This document shows, in pieces, positions 10,056-22,673 of a DNA stretch of 64,000 nt. The stretch covers positions 15,772,297-15,836,296 of the forward strand of contig WMCF01000003.1 in assembly GCA_009792885.1 (NCBI GenBank). Direction: 5' to 3'. The translations under genes were made by a program, and so were the position numbers. Position 1 is the stretch's first letter. The number at the start of each line of letters is the position of its first letter. The notes beneath the pieces are model-generated. The model was not told the DNA's origin and searched no databases. It was given only the letters and a program-made list of their open reading frames with translations. The stretch is from Eremophila alpestris peregrina (lineage: Eukaryota > Chordata > Aves > Passeriformes > Alaudidae).

Positions 10056-13000
10056 GTATGTTTGCTTCATTCAGCCAGGCTTCAGGTGTCTGTGGGAGAT
10101 TCAGTGTTAAGTCATGAGCCAAGTGATGATAGCAGTGTGGGTGCACGCTCTGACTCAGTTACTTGGGTAAAAATTTGAAAGCTGTGAACAACTTTAACCT
10201 AATGGAAATTTCGATTCAATCACAATATCTTAAAAGACATACACATATGACTATCCAGTGTAGTACAGAAACAAATGGCATTAATCTTCAGCATTGCATA
10301 GAAAGAAAGACAGTTGCAGGGGAGGTAAATTTTTCCATGAAGAGGAGCTGTAAAGAGAGCTGTGGCTTACACGGAGCAGGGTGGATGCAGCTGATTCTGC
10401 TATTACCTCTGCTTCATCTATCCCAGGAAAAAAAACCAGTCTATTCAGCCTGTTCCTTCTGCAGGGTACTTCTTGTACTGTATGTCCTGTAGTGATTTGG
10501 AGGACTGGCAGAGAGGAGATGAGACTGCTTTGTTTGGGTTTTTGATTCTTCACTGTTTAGTTGCTGAAGTTTGCCAAAGCAGGGTAGAAATGAAGAGTGA
10601 TACCTGGTTCTGTTACCACTAGCATATTTAGTAGTGTTCTAGTGCTGACTGAACTGGTTGCTAAAAATGGCTCATGCACAGTTTTCTGACACAGTTTCAT
10701 GCTGTCTTCTCAGTTTTGCATGCATCTAAAAAGCCAAAACCTTGCAACCCTCTGACCTCTACTTTGTGGATTTAGGTAAATCACTGTATGTTTTTTTGCC
10801 TAATCTTCCATACATCTAATACTGTTCTAGAGACCTTCTTTCTCTGAGAAATTTTAGGATACATTGTTTGTTTGCAAGGTCTTCTGAAGGTAAAAGAAAT
10901 TGCAAAGTACAATCAATATTGGCTTAAAAAAAGATGAGAAAGGCAGAGAACTTTGGATTTGGTTCAAACATTTTGTGATGCCTGGGGGAATAGGAGAGGA
11001 AAGATTTTTTTTTTTGTGATAACCCACCAAAAATTTTATTCCCCTCCTCAGCCTTACCCTCCCATTATCTGGTATGTGGGAGGGTTTTTGTTTTGTTTTT
11101 GTTTTTTGATGATGAAGTGGTAAAAGTTGTATTCATCCTGCAAACTTTGCATGCTTCTTTAGAGCAGCGTTATGTTTCTGTACTGTGTGGACCATCATGG
11201 GAAGGTTGGGATAAGAGAAGATGGCTGCAGTTTCTTGCAGTTTAACTGCGCTTTCAGTTGTTGAAATTTGATTTTGTGTAGAGCTTCTCAGATTGTGTTG
11301 GCACTGGAAGCTAATGCTTATAAAAGCTATCACAGTGGGCCAACATGGAACAAGTTGTTCAAGAAAAAAGGGCTAAGGAAAGCAAACTTTGAAACATCTA
11401 TCACCTATCCATCAACCTCTTGGAGAGGAAAGTAGGTGAAATTTTTATCCTTATAAGCTGGACTAATAATATAGGTAATAAAGCTTTGTTTCAGGCAGGT
11501 TTATTTTTAAGGTATCCAGTGTCTGGATTGTGGAGAAGTTGCTGGACTTTTCCTTGGCACATTCCTTAGGCAGTGTTCGTTGCCAGTTGAGGGCCAGCAT
11601 GAAACTGCTTACAAAAATTGTGTGGTGTCAGTTGGCAGCCAAGTGATATTTCACATTCTTCCTCCATTCAATTCTATCTGTGAACACTAAAGTGCTTTTG
11701 TTTTACCTGGCATGATGAAAGAAGCCTCTGATCTCTTTGTATCTGGAATTAACTGAAATTCATATAATTCTTTGGTTCATAAAAATACCCTGTATTCCAC
11801 ATACCTCATGAACCAGCTTCATCAGGTATATTGCAGCATTTAAGGTAATTGTCCCTGCATAGGATTTAAGTGAAAAATAATGTTGAAGAAAACGAACTAG
11901 TTTCAACCTGTATTTGAGACAGATATTTCCTTTAGCTTCTGGTAAAAATTAATTAAATTTTGATTTAAAAAAAGCTTTATAAAAATGAGAACTTTGGTGA
12001 ACAATCTGAACAGTTTTGCTTCCAGCAGCTCATGAATAGATCTCATCTGGTGGAGGTATTTTGGATACAGCATTTGTTGTGCAGAGAATTGATGGGTTCT
12101 ACTCTACAGGGAGGCTGTGTTCTTGTGAAGTCAGCTCTGGACTGCTGTTAGTTTATTCTGATTCAATACTCAGAGTGTTGCTCCATCTAGACTCCAAAAT
12201 CTCAGTTGGGAAGTCTACAACAGAACAGCATCTCTCAATGAAGTTTCTAGGAAAAATACCCATTGTGCTCTTCCACATGGAATCCCCATCCCAACAAGAG
12301 TCTAAGCAGATGCACATGTTTCAGGATATATACTCTGTATGTGAAGTTGGCTAGGGAGACTTTTTCAACAACCTCCCTCTTTATGTGTAACTGTTATTGA
12401 AAGGGAGTTTTATGTAGAAGAAAAATTCTGATCAGAGATGCATGCATATATTTAAAATATCAAATGTCTGAATTGTTACAGCACTCATTCAAGTTGTAGA
12501 TGACTTGCTTTCAGGTCATCTTGTTGAGCCTACTGAACACAGTAGGTGTTCAGGCCCACATCAATGTCCTTGCCATCAGACTTCAAAAGAATCTGATTTT
12601 TAATTTAACTGATTAATTAACTGTTGGAAATTCTTGAAATTTTTGTAGGACTGAAAAACAAGAGCAGTACAGATGTGGGAGAATTTGGTAGTAGTAACTA
12701 TGTTCAGAGAACCTGCTTGGCCTTAACTAGCTTGAACTGTTGCTTTTGTAGTTCATCATAATTATCTTTATTAGAAACTAAATTGCAATCACTCTGGGTA
12801 AACACTGAAAGTGGGGCTGTTCCTCTGAAAGCAGCTCAAGCTTGCCCTTTCCAGCTCCTGGAATTGCACTCAGCTGAGTACTGAATTTGGGGCTGGATGC
12901 CCTGCAGGCTGGATGGGGCTGTAGGTGGCGATGAGAACACAGCTCCCCTGCTGCTGTGTGAGCGGGAGCATGTGCAACATGGGCAGCCACTGCAGGAGGA

Positions 13001-16000
13001 ACACCACCCTCACCTTACTTCCTCCTGCTTCCCTGCAGGGTTGGATCTACACAGTTAGATGTGGCAACAAGGGTGAAAGGGAGAGGGGCCTAAAGGCAAA
13101 GGCCTCAGTTTGGCTTGCATTTAAACCTTTCAAAGAGAAGCATCATGCATGTCTTAAAACGCTTGTATGATCTGTCTGGTTTTCATTGCCTGTGAAATTT
13201 AGACTGAAAGCAGTGTTGCCACTGATTCTGTTGCTCAGCTGATCAGTTTTCCAGTTTTCCTATGCATGACTAGGTATAATGGTGTTTGTGCACTGCATCA
13301 AGAGGAGATGGCACTTGTCAATTCACTGGTTATTGTAACTGTTTCTGTGCAACATGTGTGCCACTTCCCTTATTGTTGAGTATCTGTATTGCAAAGATCT
13401 TATCAAATTCCCTGTTAGTGCTACTTAAGCATCTAAAAATGTGACGTGGATTTGCAGCATGAAGAAATGGTGCCAATGCAGGCATGATGGGATGACTGTA
13501 AATGGGGAAGCAGACCTGATGAATTCCTCTGGAATTGCTATGTCTTTATATTTCAGTCTGTATGGGGAATATTACTTCCTATAACAAAATCTCTCTACAC
13601 TTAGCCCACAGTAATATAAGCAGGCAAATAAAATTTGAGTTATTCACAACATAAGAATGTTTGTTGGATACGAGTAATTTGATTAATTGTAGAAAACTGA
13701 GGTCACGTACTGTTGTGCAGAATTGAACATGACTAAAACCACTTTCTGTTCCCAAGACTTTTGCCTTTTTGCTGTTATGCTGTATTTTCCATAAATGCCA
13801 TTCCTTTTCCATGCTGCACTTAACCTGCTGTGATCTGTTCTTCATAAACAACAGGCACTAGTGGGTAATCTGCACACTTTTCTTTTGCTGCCTAGTGCCA
13901 TTGGGCTTGTTGCCATGGGCTGAGGGAGAATTACATTCTTCATAGTTTTCCCCTAAGCAGTTTTTCAGAAAAGGTTGCTGAGATTTTAAATGGGATCTGT
14001 TTCAGAGAGATTAATATGAACATGAATAATGTTAATCCTGCCTTGGGGGTGTAGTTTTGTGGAACTTTGTGGTATGTCTTGCTATTTGCTGCCACCTTCC
14101 ACTGTCTAGTTGTGGTTTCTTTTCCTCACAAGTCTGCATACAAGTGTCTGAGGGCAAATCTCCTTGGAGAGTTTCTTTGAGTTTAGGGTTCTTAAAAATC
14201 TCGTTCCTAGTGCAGTTATGTTGCAGCACTGAGATTTCTTAAGTGAGTGCATTCAGTCAAACCTGTGGTCTTATGGTCAGCCCCTCACCGATCCTGTCAT
14301 CAGAGCAGTTCTGCATTATCAGATAGTTTCCAGAGCATTCCCACATCTCATAATATAAATCTGCTTGGAAAGAGTGATCTATATTAAGGTCCATACCAGC
14401 AGTTTCACTCCACACTATGCTAATGCACATATAAAGTTCTGTTTTCTCCCATGTTCCACAAACAGCTCTTTCTAAAAGTGTGGGGAACCCTTTCAGCCTT
14501 CAGTGTGACTTCATGATCTAAGTCTGCCCCTCTGTATTGCCCAGCAGGATGCAGGGCAGAACTACAAACTCACTTTTTAATGCAGCAAGGTCCGGTGTAG
14601 ACATGTCCTTCATTGCCTGGATGCTGTCTGTTATTTCATTATTCAGTGCTCAGATTCCAGCAGTACTGAGCTCTCAATGAATTCACCTCTCCTTTCAGAA
14701 AAACATGGTCTATCTTACTAGATTGAAAAAAACACTTTATGAAGCATCTGATTTTTAAATGTTAGGTAGTTCTGGATTTTCTTTTTATTAAAAGACATCC
14801 CTTCTATAAAAGTTGGTAGCTGTAGCTTTCTGTGAGTATTGCTCTGCAGGTTTGCTACTTAAACACTTGCTTTCTTCCTGTGGCTTTCATTGTGTTTCTC
14901 ATTTGTATGTTGTGCTAAAGATAAACCATGAGTGGGTAAGGAGGTAAGAACTTTGGTTATTTATGGCATTTCTTCAAAGGAGTACCAGTCGAGATAGCAA
15001 AGAACAGGTTCTTAAAGCAGGAGTGGACATACTTAGGGAAAGTGACAATGTGAGGTCATTCTTAGCTTCAAAGTGTTACATCCTGTGTCCAAAGCAGAAA
15101 GCCTCTCTTGGGGACCCTTTCCCTGAACTAAAAATAATATGTGTGTCAGCATGTGTGATGGGAATGCCCTTGATCATGACTAAGATTCTTTTACTTCAGA
15201 TTCTTTCTTTCCTTGGTTATATGAATAGTGAAATTCCTTTGGAGCAAGGGTTTCATGAGTGGTGCATAGACTTGAGGCAGGTGGGTGCTGCATAAAGCCC
15301 TGGTGGGAATATTTGCACAACACTATTTGTGAAGAATGAAATATGAGTGGAGAACAGAAAAAGTGACAAAAATGGTTTAAGGGGCTGCAGTCCCAAAGAG
15401 GCTTAAACACAAGATGCAGACTGATTCATAGCTCCCCTAAAATTGCTTATAAAGATAAGTCAGACTTCTGACAGTAATCAGCTGACTCTTAATGTAGGTA
15501 AAGTATGACAAGATGCACAGGCTAAGCATTACAGCAAGACATGTGAACCAGAACAGAGGCATCACCATGTAGAGTTAAGATAAATAGGAATCAGGCCAGT
15601 GTGCTGGCTGTGTACCACTAACTGGGGTTCAGGGGACTTTCAAGCTGAACCTCAGTAGCTTTAACAAAGGAAAAACTTGATTAAAGAATTTGTGTCACAC
15701 TGGCTTCTGCTCCCTGGGTCAGACTAGATGACCTGCTGGCTTGGAGCTATTTATTTAGCTTTTTTTACAGTGTTTACAAGGGGCACCTGGATGCAACCAG
15801 GATTTGGAGCCTTGCCGGTACTGTGAGTGCAGTCAGTAGCTCTGCTGCCTGCCCTTGCCTCAGCAGTGCCATTCAAAAACTTGGATGTGTTTTTTCTTTT
15901 CTCATAGAAGTATAGCTTTCAATACAGAATGAATGTTCTTCCTTCTCATCTCTGCCCTCCATTGTGGAAGGAGCCAGGAAATGTTTGTTTGATCTGTGAT

Positions 16001-19000
16001 AGGATAGGAATGGATTACTACACTTTTCACCAGAACAGTGGTGAGAGGCTTGTCTGAGTATTGCTGTTCCTGTGGTCAGTTCAGAGCTTGTTCAAGGTGC
16101 TTTCAAGCCTCTTAGAGCAATCTACTTCTTTCTGTAACTTCATGGAAACTGGTTTCAGCCATCACAGAATTACTGTGTTTGCCTCTGTTCTCTGTGTCAT
16201 ATGTGTAATAATTTTTCTCTCACTTCCAGCTTCTATTTGAGCAACATCCCCTTGATCCTCATTTGTCAAATAGTTATAAAGGGGTGCTGCTTGGTTGGTT
16301 AGAAGCTTGGTTGTTTAGAAGCTTTATTCGTGAATCTGGTTCTGGCACTGCCAGTGTGATACTGAAGAAACCCAAAGAATGGCTTCTTTTTTTCCCCAAG
16401 GAACTTAAGAGGCAGAGTCATTGCCCAGTGACTAATCTTTTCATGTTTACATATTATAAGGAGTTTTATGAGAGCAGGTATTTAATTATCTGGCTAATAT
16501 ATTGGCTGCTGTTTGATTTCACACATTGTAATGGCTGGATGGAATAGAGAAGCTGCTGCTACACTTTTATATTGGGAAGTGGTGATATGGAGCAATGTTT
16601 CTTCGGTTTGTCCCTCATGCTTTTCATCCTTCAGCTGAGATGCAGGTAAGATATCCTTTCTGTCCATGAAAAATAGGAGCACTGTCCTGCATTATCAGGG
16701 ATTTGGCTGCTTGTAGAGCTTTAAAATGCAACTAGATTTTTTTTAATGTAGATGCTAATGGGGAATCTGTTGAATACCTCAAATGATCTGCAGGTTTTGT
16801 CTGATTTCCTATTATGTAACTTACAATGTTCAGCTGTTGGACAAGTGTATGTTTATCTGCGATACCAAATTCTGTCATGGGTCTTTCTAGCAGTAACAGG
16901 CATTGTGTAGCTGCAGCTTGGTTAACAATCAAGTCTATGAAGTATGTAAGATTGTATTTCCTCTGTCTCAATGCTTAGCTTAAGAAGACTGAGAGCCAAA
17001 AAAGTCAAACACACCTTTTCTATCATGTATTTTGATAGAGTCAAAATTAACTCAATAACTGAAGATTAGATCTGTGCAGTAAACATCTGTCATGCTTGCA
17101 TAGGTACTCTTCTGATGACAAGTGTTTAAAAATCTCACTACTTTGGGAGGAGGATAAGAATCAGGTTGAATTTTGGGTTGACAATTGAAATTTTATTTAG
17201 AAATAAAATCTCAAACATAAGATAAATGGAAAATTTTAAAGTTAACCCCCACATTTTGTATATTCATTACTGTTGGTGCCTTGAAATAATCGACATTTTT
17301 TATTTGTTTACACACAGTGTTTAGAAAGGATACTGGATCAACTATTGCCTTTACACTTTTTTCAGTGTCATACCAGTCCTATGGAAGAGGTGAAGAGTAT
17401 ACCTTCCCTCCCATCCTTTAAGCTGCAAACTCTAGGCTGTAGGCCACTGCTTTTAAGACCCTAAATTGTACTGAGACCTGGTCAGGTATCATGGTGGAAG
17501 GTAGCATGTCCTAAATGTGAAGACATTCAGGAAAAACAACTGCACTGATTCTTGAGATTTCTGAAGTCCCCATTCTTCATGGGTAGCTGTCTGGCCTTTA
17601 GGATAATGGCTGAGATTTAATTGCAGTTGTTATCTGTAGAAGGGGAGTCCTTCAGTACTGCAGTAAAACAAGTGGTTGTGGTTGTTGTGAAAGTGCTGAG
17701 TGCTGTCAGTCTCAGATTTTTTTTTCCCTTTTTTTTTTTTAATGGCAATTTCTTCCTTTTTGAAATGGCAACATGGGGGAAGAAAAGGTCATGGGATACC
17801 AATCCAAGGAAGACTAGCATTTCTTAGCCTAGTTATTTACAAAATTACTTCACTTTTTAATGGATGTAATGTGCTTGGCTTGCATAAATGAGTCTATGTA
17901 ATTTGTAGTTCTCCACTGAGGTGAGTCCAACAACGTGCATCTATCCTGAATTTGTGTCAATACATTTTTTGACTCCTCTGCCATGAACTTTGTTATTTTT
18001 CTGAAGGCTTGGCTAAAGGACTATCAAGCGACTAATACCTGAGTTTTTTAAATGCTGCATACACTGTATTTTTTATACAACCTCAATGGAATGGTCTTGC
18101 CCTACAAATTCGAGACCCTATCCTGGCATTTAGCTCTGTCCCTTGGTAGGATTTTTACAATTAATGCTCAGATGTAAAGACAGCTTCTTGTGCTGTTGGG
18201 AATGCAGTCGTGTGTGTGTGATCAGCAAAGATAAACTCTAAACACAAACCTGAGCAGTTCCATCACATTTGTATAGAGTGTTCAACTGATTATATTGAGC
18301 AATAACAAATATTTTCTAACTTGATTATTGCTTATTATAGTCATAGTACTTTTGAGTAATTTGCAATCAATATTGTGATATATTGAGAGAAGAAAAATGA
18401 AACTGCAAATAGCAGTGACAGTGACTGCAGTAACATGGGTACATGAGATTACTGTTGATTTTGGCTACTAAAAGTAAATGCTTGAGGCAAAATGATTGAT
18501 TTGCACTTTAGTAAAACCCAAGATAAACAAGTAAAACCCAAGATAAACACAACGTACTGTGTTATAATTGCTCTTAGATCATGTTTTATGTGATATTCAA
18601 AGCCTTTAAAAAAAACCTGTCATTAAGTCTCTGAACAAACTTTGCTACCTTAGGGCATTGAAGCCAGCTGTCAGCAAGGGGGAATGGCTGGTTTTGCTGT
18701 GAAGGATCCCTAATGAGGGCACCAGCACAAACACCCCATCACTCTTCTGTGCGAAGAGGACTGGAATTGGAAATTGGTTTCAATGAACTTGTTTGGAAAA
18801 AGAGAATGGACAGAATTCATTTTACAGTGAAAGCAAAAGGCAGTTTCTGAAATCGTCTCATTTCATGGCTTTTTTCAGAAATGTATTGAAGCAGCCATCT
18901 CTAGTTTATAGTAACAGGATGCACTTCTATGCCATGTCAAGGTACTGATGTGCAGATTTAACTACAGCTGAAAGTATGCTTGTTAAAAAGAATTTTTGGA

Positions 19001-19979
19001 CCTGTTAGTATTTACACAGATGCCTGTGCAATGATAGCTTACTTTTATCTCAAAGATGTCAAGGGCATCCTGAATTTCATCCAGTTGGTGGCTACTCAAA
19101 TCTGAGGCAAAGGCTACCATTAGATTTATTAGGCTAAATGAAATTTTAGTACTGCTGAATTAATATCTCCATAGATGTTACTAAGATCAGTCTGCTACAT
19201 CATGACTTACCTATTCTTACTTGAGAGGTTCTGTATCTGAATTAGTAATTCTGGTATCTTTCTGTGGTGAAGGAAGGAAGTGGGTAACTCTAGATGTTCA
19301 GTTCAGAAGTAGAGCTTTAAAGTCAATCAAGATGAATTTTACACTGTGTACCTTTTGACTCACTAGAACCTTCATTAAATGTTCTTAAGTCCATGTCAAT
19401 ATATGAGGAGCAAGCATGTTGGATCTTCTCCTGCTGTGTAGTTTGATATAGTTACAGAATAGGGCTTAAATCTATCTGGAGAATGTTTGTTAACCAAGTC
19501 AATATTGCGTTTTTCCAGCCCTGTTACTGAACAAAATGCTTCTGAAATGCCTACAGATGCTGCTCTCAAGCAGTGGCTATGGAATTTGGGATTGGGTGGC
19601 CTTTCCATGACCCAGCTGGGATGCAGTGGGACAAGTTTTTAATAGTAAACAGTAAGTGGGATGTAGCAGAGGGTGGAATGAGCTGAGACACAACTGCTGC
19701 ATCCCCCAACTAAAGTGCTCCCAGATTACTTGTAACTTCTTTTGCCTCCTGAATGTCAGCTACAAGAGTTGGAGTAGGAGCAATCACCTTTCACTGGGCA
19801 GGAGGGAGGTGAGGAAAGAAGAGATAATGATGTCAAAGGTAGACCTCTGTAAGACCTTGCTCTGACACATGTGTTTGTGATGTCTTTGGGTTGGGACTTC
19901 CAATGAGATGCTAAATTATAATGAAGTGGTTGGTGATAGAGTGAGAAATGAAATGCCTGCTCTTTGTTTTATTAAACAG
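10056..19979 (+). other. SMOC1: SMOC1 intron 3
   Basis: This 9.9 kb intron splits the first thyroglobulin repeat between its second and third cysteines. It runs from GTATGT at 10056 to TTAAACAG at 19972-19979. It contains a tandem 20-bp duplication at 18511-18550 and an AT-rich 9-bp perfect hairpin at 17190-17209. A short stretch near 15690-15750 vaguely resembles a CR1 3' end. Open frames of 60-110 codons occur on both strands, but none shows a domain I recognise. Confidence 0.9.
18511..18550 (+). repeat. Tandem 20-bp duplication
   Basis: The unit GTAAAACCCAAGATAAACAA at 18511-18530 is repeated directly at 18531-18550, with a single difference in the last base. Two head-to-tail copies this close to identical suggest a recent slippage or duplication event in intron 3. 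No function is implied. Confidence 0.9.
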
Positions 19980-20079
19980 GTGCAGTGCCATACCTACACT
20001 GGATACTGCTGGTGTGTGACACCTGATGGCAAGCCTATTAGCGGCTCTTCTGTACAGAACAAAACTCCTGTATGTTCAG
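19980..20079 (+). CDS. SMOC1: SMOC1 thyroglobulin type-1 domain 1, second half (probably exon 4)
   Basis: These 100 bases encode 33 residues plus one base. The exon begins VQCHTYTGYCWCVTPDGKPI and ends NKTPVCS. It supplies the remaining four cysteines of the thyroglobulin type-1 repeat, including the diagnostic CWCV core. The NKT sequon near the end is a potential N-glycosylation site. The acceptor is AACAG at 19975-19979. It enters in phase 0 and leaves in phase 1. The donor is TCAG|GTACTG at 20080. Its +4 to +6 positions depart from the GTRAGT consensus, so it is one of the two weakest-looking donors among the seven exons. Residues match SMOC1 closely. Confidence 0.97.
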
Positions 20080-22625
20080 GTACTGTGGGAGTGGCTTCAA
20101 CAAATACTAACCTTATAAACAAAGAGGGTTGGGGTGAATGTGTCCTTTTGAGAGAGCCTAATCTTTTCAGGTGACTTGGCCAGTTTACCCCACTTAACAC
20201 TGCACTTTGGACTCTGGCATATCTGCCCTGCAGTTAGGATACAGACACTTCTGCAAGGCTCAGTAATAAAAACCACTAAGGTGACAACTTGTGGTACTCA
20301 AGGCAAGAGTCAGAGGAGCTATGTACATCAACACCAAAGATTGGCTGAACAGATGGGATAACTTTTCCATGGGCTATATTTTAAAGAAATGGTTCTTGGG
20401 CTCTATTTTGTGGAATATGGAGTAAGTTTTTGTACAAAGTGATTTCAGTGAATTCATGAAGGTGATTCTATGCAAAACTGTCAGTTTCTGGGGTCCTGCT
20501 GTTATAATGAATTTGGGTCTTTCGACCACGTTGCTTAGTTTAGGATCCCTGTGTTTGTGTCGTGGGGTGGGCAGCACTGGGCTTGTAGCACAGCTCATAA
20601 GAGGGAGGTCCAGAGCCAGGCTGTTACTCATGTTTATTAAGTGATGTGTTTCTGGGCACTCAGCCTGACATTATTTCGTCATCCAGCAGTTTGTTGAGAC
20701 CAAATCCACAAGTTTCTTTAAAAGAGAGTAATGTTGTTTTTCTTTGTTCTCTGCACCATTCAATATGGTAGTCCATGGCTCAAGTGGAATGAGATTGGGC
20801 TCTAGATTTTCATATGGCCCTGATCAATAGTCTAGCTTTGTGAGCTGTGGTGAACAGTGCTGCTGTCACAACACCACAGTAAACACAGGCAGGATTGGGA
20901 AGCTGTTCTGTACTTTGTGGAGAATTGAAAGGCAACACTAGAATTGTGCTGCCTTTCTTGCTTTCTTCTCTCCCTCCCAAGAAAGTAAAGAAGGAGAAGG
21001 CAGTAAGCATAGGAGTGTGTTTCTAACATGTTCAGTGGTGCCACATAGGCACTGCTCCTGTGTCTGGCTTCATGCTCTACAATCTGCAGGGATTTTTAGT
21101 ATAGTTCTCCTCTCACACCTTGCAGTGTTTGCCCTTTAGGTGGGAGCATGACAGCAGTCAAACCTTTGGGATTTTGCATTTTTCTCACCTTATCCAGTGT
21201 CCTCTTGGCTATAGGGTGTTCTGTGGTAATAAGCAAACATGAGTGACTTGCATAAGGGTTTGAGTTAAATGGGAGAGCTGTCTGAGAACCAGTGAGCCAA
21301 TGTGCCTTGAGGAGATGCTTGGTTTTTCACAGGCATGTGGAAAGAAAAAAGTATTAATATCCTACTTTAGTGTGAGGTGCAATCCTACAGTAATTTGGCT
21401 TAACCCTTTAAAACAGGACTTTATGACACCATTTCCAGTATATAATTTTGGTAGGGTAGGTTTTAGAGTTTTACTGATCTATTCTGTTAGTCCTGAGCTG
21501 TTTTTAAAGTAGCATTGCAGAAAAGTAAAGTCATGTTGTGCCGTGGGACACAGATGTTAGACATATGATGACTAATATTGAGTTTGTGCTTACTACTTGT
21601 AATTCAGCAGTAGCTCTGTGATGAACTGATCTGCAAGTGAAAGTGTCCAGGCAATAGTTTACCTTCAGAGTTTGTCTTGATCAGATTCTTGGGCCTGTCA
21701 GAGCTGCCTTCTTTAAAGCTGACTTTTGATCCATGTTTCCTGACTGTTCTGTAATCACTGGAATTGTTTAGTAATGGTGCACGGAAGAATCAGTTTGTGA
21801 ACAAAGCTATTGAAACAAAACAACCCCCCCCAAAACAAAAAAACCCCAACCCCCCCCCCCCCCAAAATAAAAACAAAACAAAACCCCTGAACAAACAAAC
21901 AATCCCAACAAAAACAAAAAAAAAATTTAAAAGCTTGTAATAGATTTTTATATACTTTGGTATTGGATTTATTTGGAAAGCTTTTATTACCGGTTCAAGT
22001 TTTTGTAGAAAACTATGATGAAGCACTAAAGCAGAGTGCAGAAACAAGTGTAGAATCATACATACTATGTGAAGATCTAAGTTATAGTGAACAACCAAGA
22101 TGTGTTCTGTTTGGGTACATGCTGGATCTTATTCAGTGTCCTGTTTCAAACAGCTGGGGATGTTCTGGGGTTGGTTGAAATCAATTTTCTGCAAATTGTC
22201 CCACTTAATCCCTTTCCTTTAGAATACTGTGCTTGCATTCCCTGCACACTCTCCCCATCTGCTTTTGATTTGCTCTTCCTGACATTTGCAAATGAAAGAA
22301 GTGACTCTTATTGATCTTTCCTTCTTGCCTTTGGATTTATTCCAGGTTTCTTACTAGCATGATGCTCTGAGGTCTTTCAAATCACTAAATCCAGCTGCTA
22401 AAGATTTCTTGTTTACTTTTATCCCAATTTAATGTCTTAATGCATAAAACTTCCTTATACTTTTCACATTGGTTGAAGCCACAGGCTTTCTGGAGCTGTT
22501 GACAAGTAAAATAGATGCTTTATGGGTTGAGATATTGACTTTATTAATGTGACATCATATGATCCGTGTGATCCTGCAAATATCTGAATGTCTTTTTTTT
22601 CTTCTTTTTTTTTTCTCCCCTTTAG
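20080..22625 (+). other. SMOC1: SMOC1 intron 4
   Basis: At 2.5 kb this is the shortest complete intron in the window. It begins with the weak donor GTACTG and ends with a long T/C tract (about 22590-22622) and TTTAG at 22621-22625. It holds the A/C-rich low-complexity block at 21816-21930. I recognise nothing else in it. Confidence 0.9.
21816..21930. repeat. A/C-rich low-complexity tract with long C runs
   Basis: The plus strand is made almost only of A and C. Runs of C occur at 21824-21831 (8), 21844-21847 (4), 21850-21863 (14) and 21884-21887 (4), separated by A-rich spacers. On the minus strand these are four G runs within 64 bp, so G-quadruplex formation is possible. The minus strand is the template strand for SMOC1. 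The tract lies about 700 bp upstream of exon 5. Length calls in homopolymers like this are prone to sequencing error. Confidence 0.85.
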
Positions 22626-22673
22626 GTTCTGTAACTGATAAACCATCGAGCCAGGGTAATTCGGGAAGGAAAG
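22626..22673 (+). CDS. SMOC1: SMOC1 linker exon A (probably exon 5)
   Basis: This 48-base exon reads, with the preceding G, GSVTDKPSSQGNSGRK and leaves one base for the next Asp. It matches the start of the SMOC-specific region between the two thyroglobulin repeats in SMOC1. It is hydrophilic, has no cysteine and is probably disordered. The acceptor has a very strong pyrimidine tract (CCCCTTTAG ending at 22625) and the donor GTGAGT at 22674 is near consensus. Both boundaries are phase 1 and the length is divisible by three, so skipping would keep the frame. Confidence 0.95.

Noticed and set aside
15690..15750. CR1-tail-like phrase 'CAGACTAGATGACCTGCTGG'
   Set aside because: The match is too short and lacks the conserved terminal bases, so I did not list it as an element.
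17190..17209. Perfect 9-bp AT-only inverted repeat with a 2-base loop
   Set aside because: Short AT palindromes are expected by chance in DNA of this composition.
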